Origin: Clostridiales bacterium
GTDB taxonomy: Bacteria > Bacillota > Clostridia > Lachnospirales > Lachnospiraceae
DNA: 64,000 nucleotides
Direction of reading: 5' to 3'
Assembly: GCA_020859995.1 (NCBI GenBank)
Contig: JAJBVE010000197.1
Span: forward strand, 26,286-90,285
In this document: piece by piece, positions 1 through 9,345 of the stretch
How the letters are laid out: each line of letters begins with the position of its first letter
Position numbering within the stretch: the stretch's first letter is position 1
The notes under the pieces: generated by a model
What the model was told of the DNA's origin: nothing
The model's input: the letters and a program-made list of their open reading frames with translations, nothing else
Databases searched by the model: none
Program-made: the position numbers and the translations under genes

Positions 1-19
1 GGAACTGGACAGTTCCACG

Positions 20-48
20 TTGACAGTAATTTGCTAAAATGGTAACAT
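20..48 (+). promoter_or_regulatory. Putative sigma-A promoter upstream of ybaK-like gene
   Basis: TTGACA at 20-25 and TAACAT at 43-48 are separated by 17 bases, a consensus-like housekeeping promoter spacing. Just upstream, bases 1-16 form a small inverted repeat (GGAACT/AGTTCC) that may belong to an upstream terminator or operator cut by the window edge. Confidence 0.5.
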
Positions 49-93
49 ATGGATTGCTCAGGGTAAAATGGGCTGCAGGAGGAATAGTTGATT

Positions 94-591
94 ATGTCGA
101 TAGAGATTGTAAGAGAGCACTTAAAGAAATGGAACGTGCAGGATCGGATTCTGGAATTTCCGGTGTCGAGCGCGACCGTTGAGCTGGCGGCGGAGGCCGT
201 GGGCTGTGAGCCCGCGCGGATTGCAAAGACATTGTCCTTTCTGGTACCGGATAAGGATGAATCAAATCATGCAATTTTGATTGTTGCTGCAGGAGACGCG
301 AAGGTAGATAACAGCAAGTACAAGCATTATTTTCATACAAAGGCGAAAATGCTAAAGGGCGAACAGGTGACGGAGCTGATCGGACACGCCATCGGCGGCG
401 TCTGCCCGTTTGGCGTGAAAGAGGGGACGGAGATTTTTCTGGATGTTTCACTGAAACGGTTTGAGACAGTGTTCCCGGCCGCCGGAAGCTCGAACAGCGC
501 CATTGAGGTGACGATGGAGGAGCTGGAGCGGTTTTCTGGCAGCCGTACCTGGGTGGATTTGTGTAAGGGATGGCAGGCGGATGAGACATGA
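94..591 (+). CDS. YbaK/EbsC-family aminoacyl-tRNA deacylase
   Basis: This 165-residue protein matches the YbaK/EbsC/ProX-like fold used to hydrolyse mischarged aminoacyl-tRNAs (for example Cys- or Ala-tRNA(Pro)) in the cytoplasm. Visible family signatures are the early KTLSFLV strand, the AAGDAKVD loop, and the glycine-rich GGVCPFGVK segment near residue 95. The length is normal for a stand-alone trans-editing protein. The track starts at TTG 88, but AGGAGG at 77-82 is compatible with the ATG at 94, which I prefer. It has its own promoter and precedes an unrelated exporter operon. Exact tRNA specificity cannot be read from the sequence. Confidence 0.85.
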   Translation: MSIEIVREHLKKWNVQDRILEFPVSSATVELAAEAVGCEPARIAKTLSFLVPDKDESNHAILIVAAGDAKVDNSKYKHYFHTKAKMLKGEQVTELIGHAIGGVCPFGVKEGTEIFLDVSLKRFETVFPAAGSSNSAIEVTMEELERFSGSRTWVDLCKGWQADET

Positions 592-804
592 GTTACAAAG
601 AATGATAGCTGCCAGATGCAGATGAATTATGAATGCCGGCGTTGGCTGCGGATGAGATATAAGCAGACCTGCTGAGAACAGAACTGGCATAAACGTGGAG
701 ATATCAGCCATGGGACAAACATTGGATGAACTGCAGACTCGGCCGCGGGTTTTCGGGAGGAATTACTGCAGAAATGGCTGCGAATTTCCGGGAGGAATTG
801 TGGA

Positions 805-2679
805 ATGTGGAAATTATTGAAATATATGAAAGCTTACAGAAAGGAATCCTTCTGCGCGCCGCTTTTTAAGCTGCTGGAGGCTTCCTTTGAGCTGCTGGTG
901 CCACTGGTGATGGCACGCATCATCGACGTGGGCATTAAGAATCAGGACACGGCTTATATTCTGCGCATGTGTCTGCTGATGGTTGCGCTGGGCGTGATCG
1001 GTCTGGTATGCGCGGTTACGGCTCAGTATTTTTCTGCGAAGGCGGCGGTCGGATTTTCCGCAAAGCTGCGTGAGGTATTGTTTGCGCATGTACAGTCGCT
1101 TTCCTTCACGGAACAGGATGATATCGGCACGTCCACGCTGATTACGCGGATGACGAGTGATATCAATCAGGTGCAGTCAGGCGTGAATCTGTTTTTGCGG
1201 CTGTTTCTGCGCTCTCCGTTTATTGTATTCGGCGCAATGGCCATGGCATTTACGATTGATGTGAAGGCGGCGTTTGTATTTGTTGTGGTCATCCCGATTC
1301 TTTGTGTGATTGTCTTTGGCATCATGCTGATCAGTATCCCGATGTACCGGCGCGTACAGGAACGCCTCGACGCGGTGGTGCGCCTGACCCGCGAAAATCT
1401 GCTGGGTGTGCGTGTGATCCGGGCCTTTTGCAGGGAACCAGAGGAGGTCAGAGACTTTGAAGGAAAGAATGAGCTGCTGGTGAAAGCTCAGCTGCTCTCC
1501 GGGCGTATTTCGGCGATGATGAACCCGATGACCTACGTGGTGATCAATATGGGGCTGGTCGTGCTTTTGTATGTTGGTGCTTCACGGGTAGACTCCGGAC
1601 TGATCACGCAGGGCAGCGTCGTGGCGCTGGTCAATTATATGTCGCAGATCCTGGTGGAGCTGGTGAAGCTGGCCAACCTGATCATCACCGTGACCAAGGC
1701 GATTGCCTGCGGCAATCGGATCCAGAGCGTGCTGGAGGTGCCGGCCGGGATGGAGACACCGGAGCAGGATGCGGCATCAAAATCAGAGACGCAGACAGGC
1801 GCTGGAAGGCTTTCACAGAAAGGCTTTGCGGACTTTCCAGATAAATCGGATGAGGACAGAGAAAACGCCGTGGTCGCCTTCGACCATGTGAACTTCAGCT
1901 ATCGCAGCGCGGGCGCAGATGCTTTAAGCGACTTGACCTTTGCTGCGCACCGGGGAGAGACGATCGGCATCATCGGCGGGACCGGTTCCGGGAAAACCTC
2001 ACTGGTCAGCCTGATTCCCCGCTTTTATGATGTGCGTTCCGGCAGTGTGAAGGTTGACGGCAGGGATGTGCGTGAATATCCGCTGGAGGAGCTGCGCAGG
2101 AAGGTCGGCATTGTGATGCAGAAGCCAGTGCTGTTTAAGGGCACTATCCGCAGCAATCTGCTCTGGGGGAATGAGGACGCGACCGATGAGGATCTTATTG
2201 AGGCGGTCCGCGCTGCTCAGGCGGAGGATGTAGTACTTTCAAAGGGACTCGAAGAAGTCGCTCATTCGAAAGGGCAGGATGACACTGCGCTCCTTCGAGG
2301 TCTGGACGCGGCGGTGGAGCAGGAAGGGCGCAATTTCTCCGGCGGTCAGAAGCAGCGTCTGACGATTGCGCGCGCGCTGGTGCGCCATCCGGAAATCCTG
2401 ATTCTGGACGACAGTGCTTCCGCTCTGGATTTTGCGACCGACGCGAGGCTGCGCGGGGCGATCCGCAGGCTGAACGAAAAAGGAGACCTGACGGTATTCA
2501 TCGTTTCACAGCGCACCTCGTCCATTGCTCACGCGGACAAGATCATTGTACTGGAGGATGGACATGTGGCAGGCATTGGTACGCACAAAGAACTGCTTGC
2601 GTCCTGTGAAGTGTACCAGGAAACGCATTATTCGCAGTTTCCGAAGACAGAGACGGCTGATAAGGGGGTGTTGGCATGA
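805..2679 (+). CDS. Heterodimeric ABC exporter subunit with degenerate ATP site
   Basis: This 624-residue half-transporter has an N-terminal six-helix type IV exporter transmembrane domain (about residues 1-310) and a C-terminal ATPase domain. Walker A is GGTGSGKTS and the signature is FSGGQ. Walker B reads ILILDDS, so the catalytic glutamate is replaced by aspartate. In the TM287/288, BmrCD and LmrCD families this marks the subunit contributing the non-hydrolytic site. Two insertions are unusual: about 30 charged residues between the domains (SKSETQTGAG...), and about 20 residues just before the signature motif. The stop overlaps the next gene by 4 bases (ATGA), so the two subunits are translationally coupled. 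The substrate is unknown; drug or lipid export is typical of the family. Confidence 0.92.
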   Translation: MWKLLKYMKAYRKESFCAPLFKLLEASFELLVPLVMARIIDVGIKNQDTAYILRMCLLMVALGVIGLVCAVTAQYFSAKAAVGFSAKLREVLFAHVQSLSFTEQDDIGTSTLITRMTSDINQVQSGVNLFLRLFLRSPFIVFGAMAMAFTIDVKAAFVFVVVIPILCVIVFGIMLISIPMYRRVQERLDAVVRLTRENLLGVRVIRAFCREPEEVRDFEGKNELLVKAQLLSGRISAMMNPMTYVVINMGLVVLLYVGASRVDSGLITQGSVVALVNYMSQILVELVKLANLIITVTKAIACGNRIQSVLEVPAGMETPEQDAASKSETQTGAGRLSQKGFADFPDKSDEDRENAVVAFDHVNFSYRSAGADALSDLTFAAHRGETIGIIGGTGSGKTSLVSLIPRFYDVRSGSVKVDGRDVREYPLEELRRKVGIVMQKPVLFKGTIRSNLLWGNEDATDEDLIEAVRAAQAEDVVLSKGLEEVAHSKGQDDTALLRGLDAAVEQEGRNFSGGQKQRLTIARALVRHPEILILDDSASALDFATDARLRGAIRRLNEKGDLTVFIVSQRTSSIAHADKIIVLEDGHVAGIGTHKELLASCEVYQETHYSQFPKTETADKGVLA

Positions 2680-4436
2680 AAAAGAAAAGTGGGCAGGCAG
2701 AAGTATTAAAGCGAGTGCTGCAGTGTATCCGGCCGCATGCGCCGATTGTACTGCTTTCTCTGATCATGGCGGTGATTTCGGTCGTGCTGACGCTTTATCT
2801 GCCGGTGCTGACCGGTCAGATTGTGGATCTCATCATCGGTCCTGGCGAGGTGGATTTTGAAGCAATTTTTGGGATCATGCATAAAATGGCGGCCGCAATT
2901 CTTTTCACAGCGCTGGCGCAGTGGCTGATGAATATTTTTAATAACCGGATCGTCTACCGCGTTTCGAGCGAGGTACGTCAGCAGGCCTTTCGAAAGATCG
3001 AAATTCTGCCGCTGGGGTATCTGGATACGCATTCCTCCGGAGAGATGGTCAGCCGTGTCATCGCGGATGTCGACCAGTTTTCCGACGGATTGCTGATGGG
3101 TTTTACCCAGCTGTTTACCGGCGTCGTGACGATCGTGGGCACCCTGTTTTTCATGCTTTCGGTGAATGTGCGTATCACACTGGTGGTGGTCATACTGACT
3201 CCGGTGTCTTTGCTGGTGGCGAATTTTATTGCGAAGCGGACCTATTCGATGTTCCGCAAACAGTCTGAGACGCGCGGGGAACAGACCGCACTGATTGACG
3301 AGATGATCGGAAATCAGAAGGTCGTGCAGGCCTATGGGCAGGAGGCGCGCGTGCAGGAGCAGTTTAACGAGGTAAACGCCCGGCTTTCCCAGTATTCTCT
3401 GCGCGCGATCTTTTTCTCCTCGCTCACCAACCCGTGCACACGCTTTGTCAACAGCCTGGTCTATACCGGAGTCGGCCTGACAGGCGCACTTTCAGTGGTG
3501 GGCGGTCTGATGAGTGTCGGACAGCTCTCCGCATTTTTATCCTACGCGAACCAGTACACCAAGCCATTTAACGAGATCTCCGGCGTGGTGACGGAGCTGC
3601 AGAACGCGATTGCCTGTGCGGGCCGGATTTTTGAACTGATTGATGCCCAGGCAGAAAAGCCGGACGCCGCTCCGGCAAAGGAGCTGCCGTCCGATCCGGG
3701 TGCAGTCACTCTGGATCATGTGAGCTTTTCCTATTCAAAAGAAGCGCCTTTGATTGAGAACTTTAATCTCGCCGTGCATCCGGGGCAGCGGGTTGCGATC
3801 GTCGGCCCGACCGGCTGCGGCAAGACAACCATGATCAACCTGCTGATGCGGTTTTATGACGTGGACGGAGGAAGCATTTCTATTGAAGAAAGAGATATCC
3901 GCAGCCTCAAACGCTCTGACCTGCGCAGCGCCTACGGAATGGTGCTGCAGGATACCTGGCTGCGGGCGGGCACCATCCGGGAAAATATCGCCATGGGGCG
4001 TCCGGACGCGACGGAAGAGGAGATTATTCAGGCAGCGAAGGATTCCCATGCACACAGCTTTATCCGCAGGCTCCCCCAGGGCTATGACACCGTGATCGGC
4101 GAAAACGGCGGCAATCTCTCCCAGGGACAGAAGCAGCTGCTGTGCATCGCCCGCGTGATGCTGACTCTGCCGCCGATGCTGATTCTCGATGAGGCGACCT
4201 CCTCCATCGATACCCGTACGGAAATCCGCATCCAGCAGGCCTTCCAGAAGATGATGCAGGGCCGTACCAGCTTCATTGTGGCGCACCGACTCTCTACCAT
4301 TCAGAACGCGGACGTGATTCTGGTCATGAAGGACGGCCATATCATCGAACAGGGGACGCATCAGGAGCTTCTTGAAAAAGCCGGTTTCTATGCGAATCTT
4401 TATAACAGCCAGTTTGTAATGCCGGGACAGGTGTGA
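2676..4436 (+). CDS. Heterodimeric ABC exporter subunit with canonical catalytic glutamate
   Basis: The 586-residue partner of the preceding gene has a transmembrane domain (about residues 1-330) followed by an ATPase domain. Walker A is GPTGCGKTT and Walker B is MLILDEATSSID with an intact catalytic glutamate. The signature is NLSQGQ rather than LSGGQ. A consensus Walker B here paired with a deviating signature is the expected complement of the Asp-containing subunit, so the heterodimer has one degenerate and one working site. The H-loop (IVAHRLST) is intact. Length is typical. The gene starts inside the stop of its neighbour, and nothing regulatory was seen between them. Confidence 0.93.
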   Translation: MKKKSGQAEVLKRVLQCIRPHAPIVLLSLIMAVISVVLTLYLPVLTGQIVDLIIGPGEVDFEAIFGIMHKMAAAILFTALAQWLMNIFNNRIVYRVSSEVRQQAFRKIEILPLGYLDTHSSGEMVSRVIADVDQFSDGLLMGFTQLFTGVVTIVGTLFFMLSVNVRITLVVVILTPVSLLVANFIAKRTYSMFRKQSETRGEQTALIDEMIGNQKVVQAYGQEARVQEQFNEVNARLSQYSLRAIFFSSLTNPCTRFVNSLVYTGVGLTGALSVVGGLMSVGQLSAFLSYANQYTKPFNEISGVVTELQNAIACAGRIFELIDAQAEKPDAAPAKELPSDPGAVTLDHVSFSYSKEAPLIENFNLAVHPGQRVAIVGPTGCGKTTMINLLMRFYDVDGGSISIEERDIRSLKRSDLRSAYGMVLQDTWLRAGTIRENIAMGRPDATEEEIIQAAKDSHAHSFIRRLPQGYDTVIGENGGNLSQGQKQLLCIARVMLTLPPMLILDEATSSIDTRTEIRIQQAFQKMMQGRTSFIVAHRLSTIQNADVILVMKDGHIIEQGTHQELLEKAGFYANLYNSQFVMPGQV

Positions 4437-4662
4437 TGCTGGCGTTGGTCCGGACAGGCTTTCGAAAGCGTAACCGTTGTCTTTTTAATTTTACAACAAT
4501 TTCCCTTGAAATTTCGGCTCAAATCTATTACCATGAGGATAGCAGATGAGCGTTTTCGGGATATCTGTGCGTTACACATTTTGGCGCCGGCTATATGTGC
4601 GGCAAAGACACATGTACCGGATTTGACCAGGCGGATGGAACCGCCGGAATGGAGGGATTCCT

Positions 4663-5103
4663 ATGGCAATTGGTATGCAGGCTTTTCTCTGGCTGGCTTT
4701 GCTGGTGCTTTTGCTGCTGATTGAGGCTATCACTCTGGGACTTACGACGATCTGGTTCGCCGGGGGCGCACTGGTCGCGTTTATTCTGGCAATTTTGCGG
4801 ATGAGTCCGGCTGTGCAGGCCGCTGCATTCTGCCTGGTATCGGTGCTGCTGTTGGTATTTACCAGGCCAGTCGCTGCCCGCTGGCTGAACCGGGACCGGA
4901 CGCGGACGAATGTGCAGAGCCTGATCGGAGAGAGGGCAGTGGTCACAGAGAAAATTGACAATCTGGCAGCTGCCGGACAGGTGCAGGTGCACGGACAGTA
5001 CTGGACGGCGCGCGCGGCGGAAGAGTCAGGAGTCATTGAAACAGGGAAAAATGTTATGATTGAAGAAATCAGCGGGGTAAAGCTGATCGTAAAGGAGGTT
5101 TAA
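4663..5103 (+). CDS. NfeD-family membrane protein
   Basis: A 146-residue protein with two to three hydrophobic helices in the first 70 residues (FLWLALLVLLLLIEAITLG, then ALVAFILAIL and LVSVLLLVF), followed by a small C-terminal beta domain (IGERAVVTEKIDN... ISGVKLIVKEV) of the NfeD OB-fold type. NfeD proteins partner SPFH/stomatin proteins at membrane microdomains, and the very next gene, 2 bases downstream, is such a protein. The short form lacks the ClpP-class serine protease domain of long NfeD. The start follows a GGAGGG site at 4651-4656. Confidence 0.88.
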   Translation: MAIGMQAFLWLALLVLLLLIEAITLGLTTIWFAGGALVAFILAILRMSPAVQAAAFCLVSVLLLVFTRPVAARWLNRDRTRTNVQSLIGERAVVTEKIDNLAAAGQVQVHGQYWTARAAEESGVIETGKNVMIEEISGVKLIVKEV

Positions 5104-5105
5104 AA

Positions 5106-6062
5106 ATGGTGAATGGAAACAGCAGCTGGGTAAGCTTTGGCATCGGAACGGTTTTAGTAATTATTTTGATTTTGGTAGCACTATGGATTCTCGCGTCCTG
5201 CATCAAAATTGTACCGCAGGCACAGGCGATTGTCCTGGAGCGTCTGGGAGGCTATCAGGCGACCTGGGATGTGGGACTGCATTTTAAAGTGCCGTTCATC
5301 GACCGCGTGGCCAGACGTGTGAATTTAAAGGAGCAGGTTGTGGACTTTGACCCGCAGCCGGTGATTACCAAGGATAATGTTACCATGCAGATCGATACGG
5401 TTGTATTTTTCCAGATCACAGATCCGAAGCTCTACGCCTACGGCGTGGAAAATCCGATCATGGCGATTGAAAACCTGACCGCTACAACGCTGAGAAACAT
5501 CATCGGCGATATGGAGCTGGATCAGACGCTGACCTCGCGTGAGGTGATCAATACACAGATGCGCGCGACACTGGACGTGGCGACAGACCCCTGGGGCATC
5601 AAAGTCAACCGGGTTGAGCTGAAAAACATCCTGCCGCCGTCACAGATCATTGACGCGATGGAGAAGCAGATGAAGGCCGAGCGTGAGCGCCGTGAGGCGA
5701 TCCTGAAAGCCGAGGGTGAAAAGAAATCCTCTATCCTTGTAGCCGAGGGACAGAAGCAGTCGGCAATCCTGGACGCGGAGGCAGAAAAGCAGGCAGCGAT
5801 CCTCCGCGCGGAGGCGCAGAAGGAAAAAATGATCCGCGAAGCCGAAGGTGAGGCAGAGGCGATTCTGAAGATCAATCAGGCAAAGGCAGAGGGCATCCGG
5901 CTGATCCGGGAGGCGGAAGCAGACCAGGCTGTGCTGACGCTTAAGAGCTTTGAGGCACTTGAGAAGGTTGCAGACGGCCAGGCAACGAAGATTATTATCC
6001 CGTCGGATCTGCAGAATGTTGCCGGACTGGTTACAGCGGCTGTGGAAGTCGCGAAGAGTTGA
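5106..6062 (+). CDS. SPFH/Band 7 (stomatin-like) protein
   Basis: The 318-residue protein has one N-terminal membrane helix (about residues 10-32, LVIILILVALWILAS), a Band 7/PHB domain beginning VPQAQAIVLERLGGY, and a long C-terminal coiled coil of alanine/glutamate-rich repeats (AEGEKK, AEGQKQ, AEAEKQ, AEAQKE...). This is the architecture of the QmcA/HflC/stomatin group, which forms oligomeric scaffolds at the membrane. It sits directly after nfeD, the classic two-gene nfeD-stomatin operon. Its specific role in this organism is not deducible. Confidence 0.93.
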   Translation: MVNGNSSWVSFGIGTVLVIILILVALWILASCIKIVPQAQAIVLERLGGYQATWDVGLHFKVPFIDRVARRVNLKEQVVDFDPQPVITKDNVTMQIDTVVFFQITDPKLYAYGVENPIMAIENLTATTLRNIIGDMELDQTLTSREVINTQMRATLDVATDPWGIKVNRVELKNILPPSQIIDAMEKQMKAERERREAILKAEGEKKSSILVAEGQKQSAILDAEAEKQAAILRAEAQKEKMIREAEGEAEAILKINQAKAEGIRLIREAEADQAVLTLKSFEALEKVADGQATKIIIPSDLQNVAGLVTAAVEVAKS

Positions 6063-6238
6063 ACTGAATGCAGTGCAGGACATCCTTGTGGATTTTAAGG
6101 CGATCAGTACGAGGAAATATTGTGCGGCACTGCCAGATAAAGATATCATATATCGGACCCGTAGACAGGTATGATGTCTGTCCCGGTATGCAAAACTAAG
6201 AGAGTACACACACGAAGTTTTTTCGTGACAGAACGAGA

Positions 6239-6281
6239 GCGCGCCTGCAGTGAAATTGCCTTCGGCAATGGGCAGGTGCGC
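6239..6281 (+). other. Nested hairpin upstream of argF
   Basis: GCGCGCCTGC (6239-6248) pairs with GCAGGTGCGC (6272-6281) with one G-U pair, and an inner perfect stem ATTGCC-TTC-GGCAAT lies at 6255-6269. There is no U-tract, so it is not an obvious terminator. It lies 28 bases upstream of the argF start and could be a 5'UTR structure. Confidence 0.45.
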
Positions 6282-6309
6282 TGGTGGTAAGGAAAGAGGA
6301 CGAGTAATC

Positions 6310-7296
6310 ATGAACTTAACAGGCAGAAATTTTCTGACACTAAAGGATTATACACCGCAGGAGATCGAGTATCTGCTGGATCTGGCGGCAGAATTGAAAG
6401 CGAAGAAAAAGGCGGGAGTAGTAGAACAGCCGCTTGCCGGGAAAAATATTGCGCTGATCTTTGAAAAAACCAGCACCCGCACCCGCTGCTCCTTTGAGGT
6501 GGCTTCTCATGACCTGGGGGCACATGTGACTTATCTGGATCCGTCAGGCTCCCAGATCGGCAAAAAGGAGAGCATCCGCGACACGGCCCGTGTGCTGGGG
6601 AGGATGTTTGACGGTATCGAGTACCGCGGCTACGGCCAGGAGATCGTTGAAGAGCTTGCGAAATATGCAGGGGTTCCGGTATGGAACGGCCTGACAAATG
6701 AGTATCATCCGACTCAGATTCTTGCGGATCTGCTTACCGTGCGTGAGCATTTAGGGGAGCTGAAGGGCAAAAAGTTTGCTTATTTTGGCGATGCCCGCTA
6801 CAATATGGGAAATTCTTTGATGATCGGCTGCGCAAAGATGGGCATGCATTTCATAGCCTGCACAGCGAAGGAATATTTTCCAAATCCGGAGCTTGTCGCA
6901 TTGTGTCAGACCTACGCATCAGAAAGCGGCGGCTCGGTGACGCTGACTGATTCCGTGGAGCAGGGCGCCGTGGACGCGGATATCCTTTATACGGACGTCT
7001 GGGTATCCATGGGCGAGCCTGACGAAGTCTGGGCAGAGCGGATACAGGCTCTTCTGCCCTATCAGGTCAACGCAAAGGTACTTTCACTGGCGAAAAAGGA
7101 CGCGATCTTCATGCATTGTCTGCCCGCTTTCCACGATTTGAAGACGACGATCGGACGGCAGGTTTATGAGAAATTCGGCCTGACTGAGATGGAAGTGACA
7201 GATGAAGTGTTTGAGTCGCCTCAGTCCGTTGTATTTGACGAGGCGGAAAACCGCATGCATACGATCAAGGCAGTCATTGCGGCGACACTTTCGTAA
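6310..7296 (+). CDS. argF: Ornithine carbamoyltransferase
   Basis: Catalyses carbamoyl phosphate + ornithine to citrulline in the arginine pathway, or the reverse in arginine catabolism. The STRTR carbamoyl-phosphate loop (FEKTSTRTR), the HPTQ motif (NEYHPTQ) and the HCLPAFHD ornithine loop are all present in order. The product is 328 residues, normal for the trimeric enzyme. The track extends to 6250, but the family N-terminus ([14 protein letters not shown]) begins at ATG 6310 after an AGAGGA site. No other arginine gene is adjacent, so anabolic (argF) versus catabolic (arcB) use cannot be decided from context. Confidence 0.93.
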   Translation: MNLTGRNFLTLKDYTPQEIEYLLDLAAELKAKKKAGVVEQPLAGKNIALIFEKTSTRTRCSFEVASHDLGAHVTYLDPSGSQIGKKESIRDTARVLGRMFDGIEYRGYGQEIVEELAKYAGVPVWNGLTNEYHPTQILADLLTVREHLGELKGKKFAYFGDARYNMGNSLMIGCAKMGMHFIACTAKEYFPNPELVALCQTYASESGGSVTLTDSVEQGAVDADILYTDVWVSMGEPDEVWAERIQALLPYQVNAKVLSLAKKDAIFMHCLPAFHDLKTTIGRQVYEKFGLTEMEVTDEVFESPQSVVFDEAENRMHTIKAVIAATLS

Positions 7297-7409
7297 ATAC
7301 TTGTGTGCCGTTGTGACCAGAATGTATGCGTAGGTACTTCGCTGCCTGGCTGCCGTGTAAAGGTGTTATCGTCATTCCGGCACAGAAGGTAAAGAATAAG
7401 AGGGATACC

Positions 7410-7700
7410 ATGCGAAAAAGCAGGAGAAAAGCCGACATTAAAATAGAAGAGGCGGATATCCGCAGAGGCGAATGGTTTGGAAGCGTAACCGCAGTTTTGC
7501 TTATCGCGCTGAGTATCTTCTTTATGAGCGGATTTCTGCAGAATTTCTGGGTGCTGAGTTTTATTCAGCTGCTGGGGATTCTTATGAATCTGGCTGTCTG
7601 CCTGGTGTCCCTGGTACGAAGGAACATGTTTGTCACAGGACTTTCTTTGCTGCTGCTTTTAGGAGAAGCAGTGGCAATTGTTTATTTTATATTGTTTTGA
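7410..7700 (+). CDS. Small two- to three-helix membrane protein, unknown function
   Basis: I do not recognise this 96-residue protein. A basic N-terminus (MRKSRRKADIKIEEADIRRGE) is followed by hydrophobic segments at about residues 27-48, 52-67 and 73-95. The start is chosen at ATG 7410 because AAGAGGG lies 6-7 bases upstream; the longer track ORF from 7326 lacks such a site. It lies between argF and birA on the same strand, with no obvious functional link. Confidence 0.6.
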   Translation: MRKSRRKADIKIEEADIRRGEWFGSVTAVLLIALSIFFMSGFLQNFWVLSFIQLLGILMNLAVCLVSLVRRNMFVTGLSLLLLLGEAVAIVYFILF

Positions 7701-7742
7701 AAAGAACAGGGAACTCCCTGTATGAAGTCGGAAGGATTGGCT

Positions 7743-8729
7743 ATGAAAGAAAAAATATTGTCTTTGCTGGGCGAGAATGGAGAATATGTGTCCGGACAGG
7801 CACTCTGCAAAGAGCTTGGCGTTTCGCGTACAGCCATCTGGAAGGTGATCAATCAGCTCAAAGAAGACGGATATGAGATTGAGTCCGTGGCAGGCAGGGG
7901 CTACCGGATCCTGCAGCGTCCGGACTGTATTACCGCAGAAGAGATTACGAGTCGGCTGCATACGCAGTGGGCCGCCAGGACGGTCTGCTTTTTTGAGCAA
8001 ATCGATTCGACAAACAGTGAGGCAAAGCGCCAGGCTGAGCAGGGAGCAGGCAATGGCCTGCTGGTTGTCGCCGAAGAACAGACGCAGGGAAAAGGGCGGC
8101 GCGGGCGCAGCTGGATGACGCCCTCTGGCACCGCGATCGCAATGAGTCTGTTGCTGCGCCCGGGGACGGACCTTCATCCTGATCGGGCGCCGATGCTGAC
8201 ACTTGTGATGGGAATGGCAGTCGCAGCGGCCTGCCGCGATGTCTGCGGTGTGGAGGCTGGCATTAAATGGCCCAATGACGTGGTCGCGGAAGGGAAAAAA
8301 ATCTGCGGAATCCTCACCGAGATGAGCTGCGAGGTTGACTACATCAATTATGTAGTCATCGGTATCGGCATCAACACCGGGATTCATCAGTTTCCGCCTG
8401 AACTGGAAAAAACAGCTGTTTCTCTGCATACTTTGATGGGAAACAAACCAGACCGGGCCAGACTGATCGCGGCTTGTATGAGAAAATTTGAACTTTACTA
8501 CAGCCGCTTTATGAAAACACAGGACTATTCACTTCTAATGGACGAATACAACACGATTCTGGCCGGAAAAGGCGGGAGAGTCCGGGTTCTTGCTCCCGGA
8601 AATGAGTTTGAGGGTATTTCCGAAGGCATCAATCCCAAAGGGGAACTGCTGGTTCGCCGGGATGATGGGAGCGCAGAAGCGGTTTTTGCCGGAGAAGTGT
8701 CTGTACGCGGGATTTACGGATACGTTTGA
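7743..8729 (+). CDS. birA: Bifunctional biotin--protein ligase / biotin operon repressor
   Basis: The 328-residue BirA has an N-terminal winged helix (ALCKELGVSRTAIWKVINQLKEDGYEI, about residues 18-45), a biotin ligase core with the QGKGRRGRSW adenylate-binding loop (about residue 118) and KWPNDV, and the small C-terminal SH3-like domain. It activates biotin as biotinyl-AMP, transfers it to carboxylase carrier proteins, and can repress biotin genes. I chose ATG 7743 (GGAAGGA upstream) over the 7722 ATG. No biotin synthesis genes or operator are nearby. Confidence 0.93.
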   Translation: MKEKILSLLGENGEYVSGQALCKELGVSRTAIWKVINQLKEDGYEIESVAGRGYRILQRPDCITAEEITSRLHTQWAARTVCFFEQIDSTNSEAKRQAEQGAGNGLLVVAEEQTQGKGRRGRSWMTPSGTAIAMSLLLRPGTDLHPDRAPMLTLVMGMAVAAACRDVCGVEAGIKWPNDVVAEGKKICGILTEMSCEVDYINYVVIGIGINTGIHQFPPELEKTAVSLHTLMGNKPDRARLIAACMRKFELYYSRFMKTQDYSLLMDEYNTILAGKGGRVRVLAPGNEFEGISEGINPKGELLVRRDDGSAEAVFAGEVSVRGIYGYV

Positions 8730-8847
8730 CCGGAAAGAATGAGAATGAAAACAACATGGCAATCGACGGACATCTGTGCCTGTACGAATGGGCAGACATA
8801 CCTGGCTGCCTGTTTTGCTGATTTGCGGGAAAAGGAAGTAGATACAT

Positions 8848-9225
8848 ATGGAAAAAAAGAAAGATATTTCCTCTCAGACAGGCGCTTCTGTCGTGCTCTG
8901 CGGGGCGAGTGCTTACGAGCAGAAATATTATCTGAATGAAGCATTTCAAAACCTGCCGGAACAGATTCGCGAGGAGCTGCAGATCATGTGCGTCCTTTTT
9001 ACCGAGGACATCGGCGGAGTTTTTCTGCTCGAATTTGACGGGAATGGTTCTCTGCAATTTTGCACTGAGGCGCGGGAAGATGATTTTTCTTATGATGAGA
9101 TCGGCTGTGCTTTGAAAATTAAGGAGCTGCGTCGGACTAAGGCGGATCTTCTGCGTTCTCTGGAGCTCTACTATAAAATCCTGACCGGAAAAATCAAACC
9201 GGAGGATATTCCGAAAGCAGAATGA
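8848..9225 (+). CDS. Conserved hypothetical protein (possibly DUF6145)
   Basis: A 125-residue acidic soluble protein without membrane segments. It resembles the small family found upstream of dusB in Lachnospiraceae that I associate with DUF6145, though I hold that assignment loosely. The C-terminal half (KIKELRRTKADLLRSLELYYKILTG) looks helical. AGGAAG at 8835-8840 lies 7 bases before the start. Gene order (this gene, dusB, greA, lysS) hints at a translation-related locus, but no function can be inferred. Confidence 0.6.
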   Translation: MEKKKDISSQTGASVVLCGASAYEQKYYLNEAFQNLPEQIREELQIMCVLFTEDIGGVFLLEFDGNGSLQFCTEAREDDFSYDEIGCALKIKELRRTKADLLRSLELYYKILTGKIKPEDIPKAE

Positions 9226-9345
9226 ATCCGCGATTTTTACATGATAGAAGCAAAGCGTTTGCGGAAGACATCACGGTTTTGTTTTTTGCTGTATGCTGCC
9301 AAGGAGACTGCCGGGCAGGGTAGACGGCAAGATAGAGGGAAACGA

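Noticed and set aside
92-589. Long minus-strand ORF opposite ybaK
   Set aside because: Shadow ORF; low-complexity translation, no ribosome site, and the plus strand has clear family motifs.
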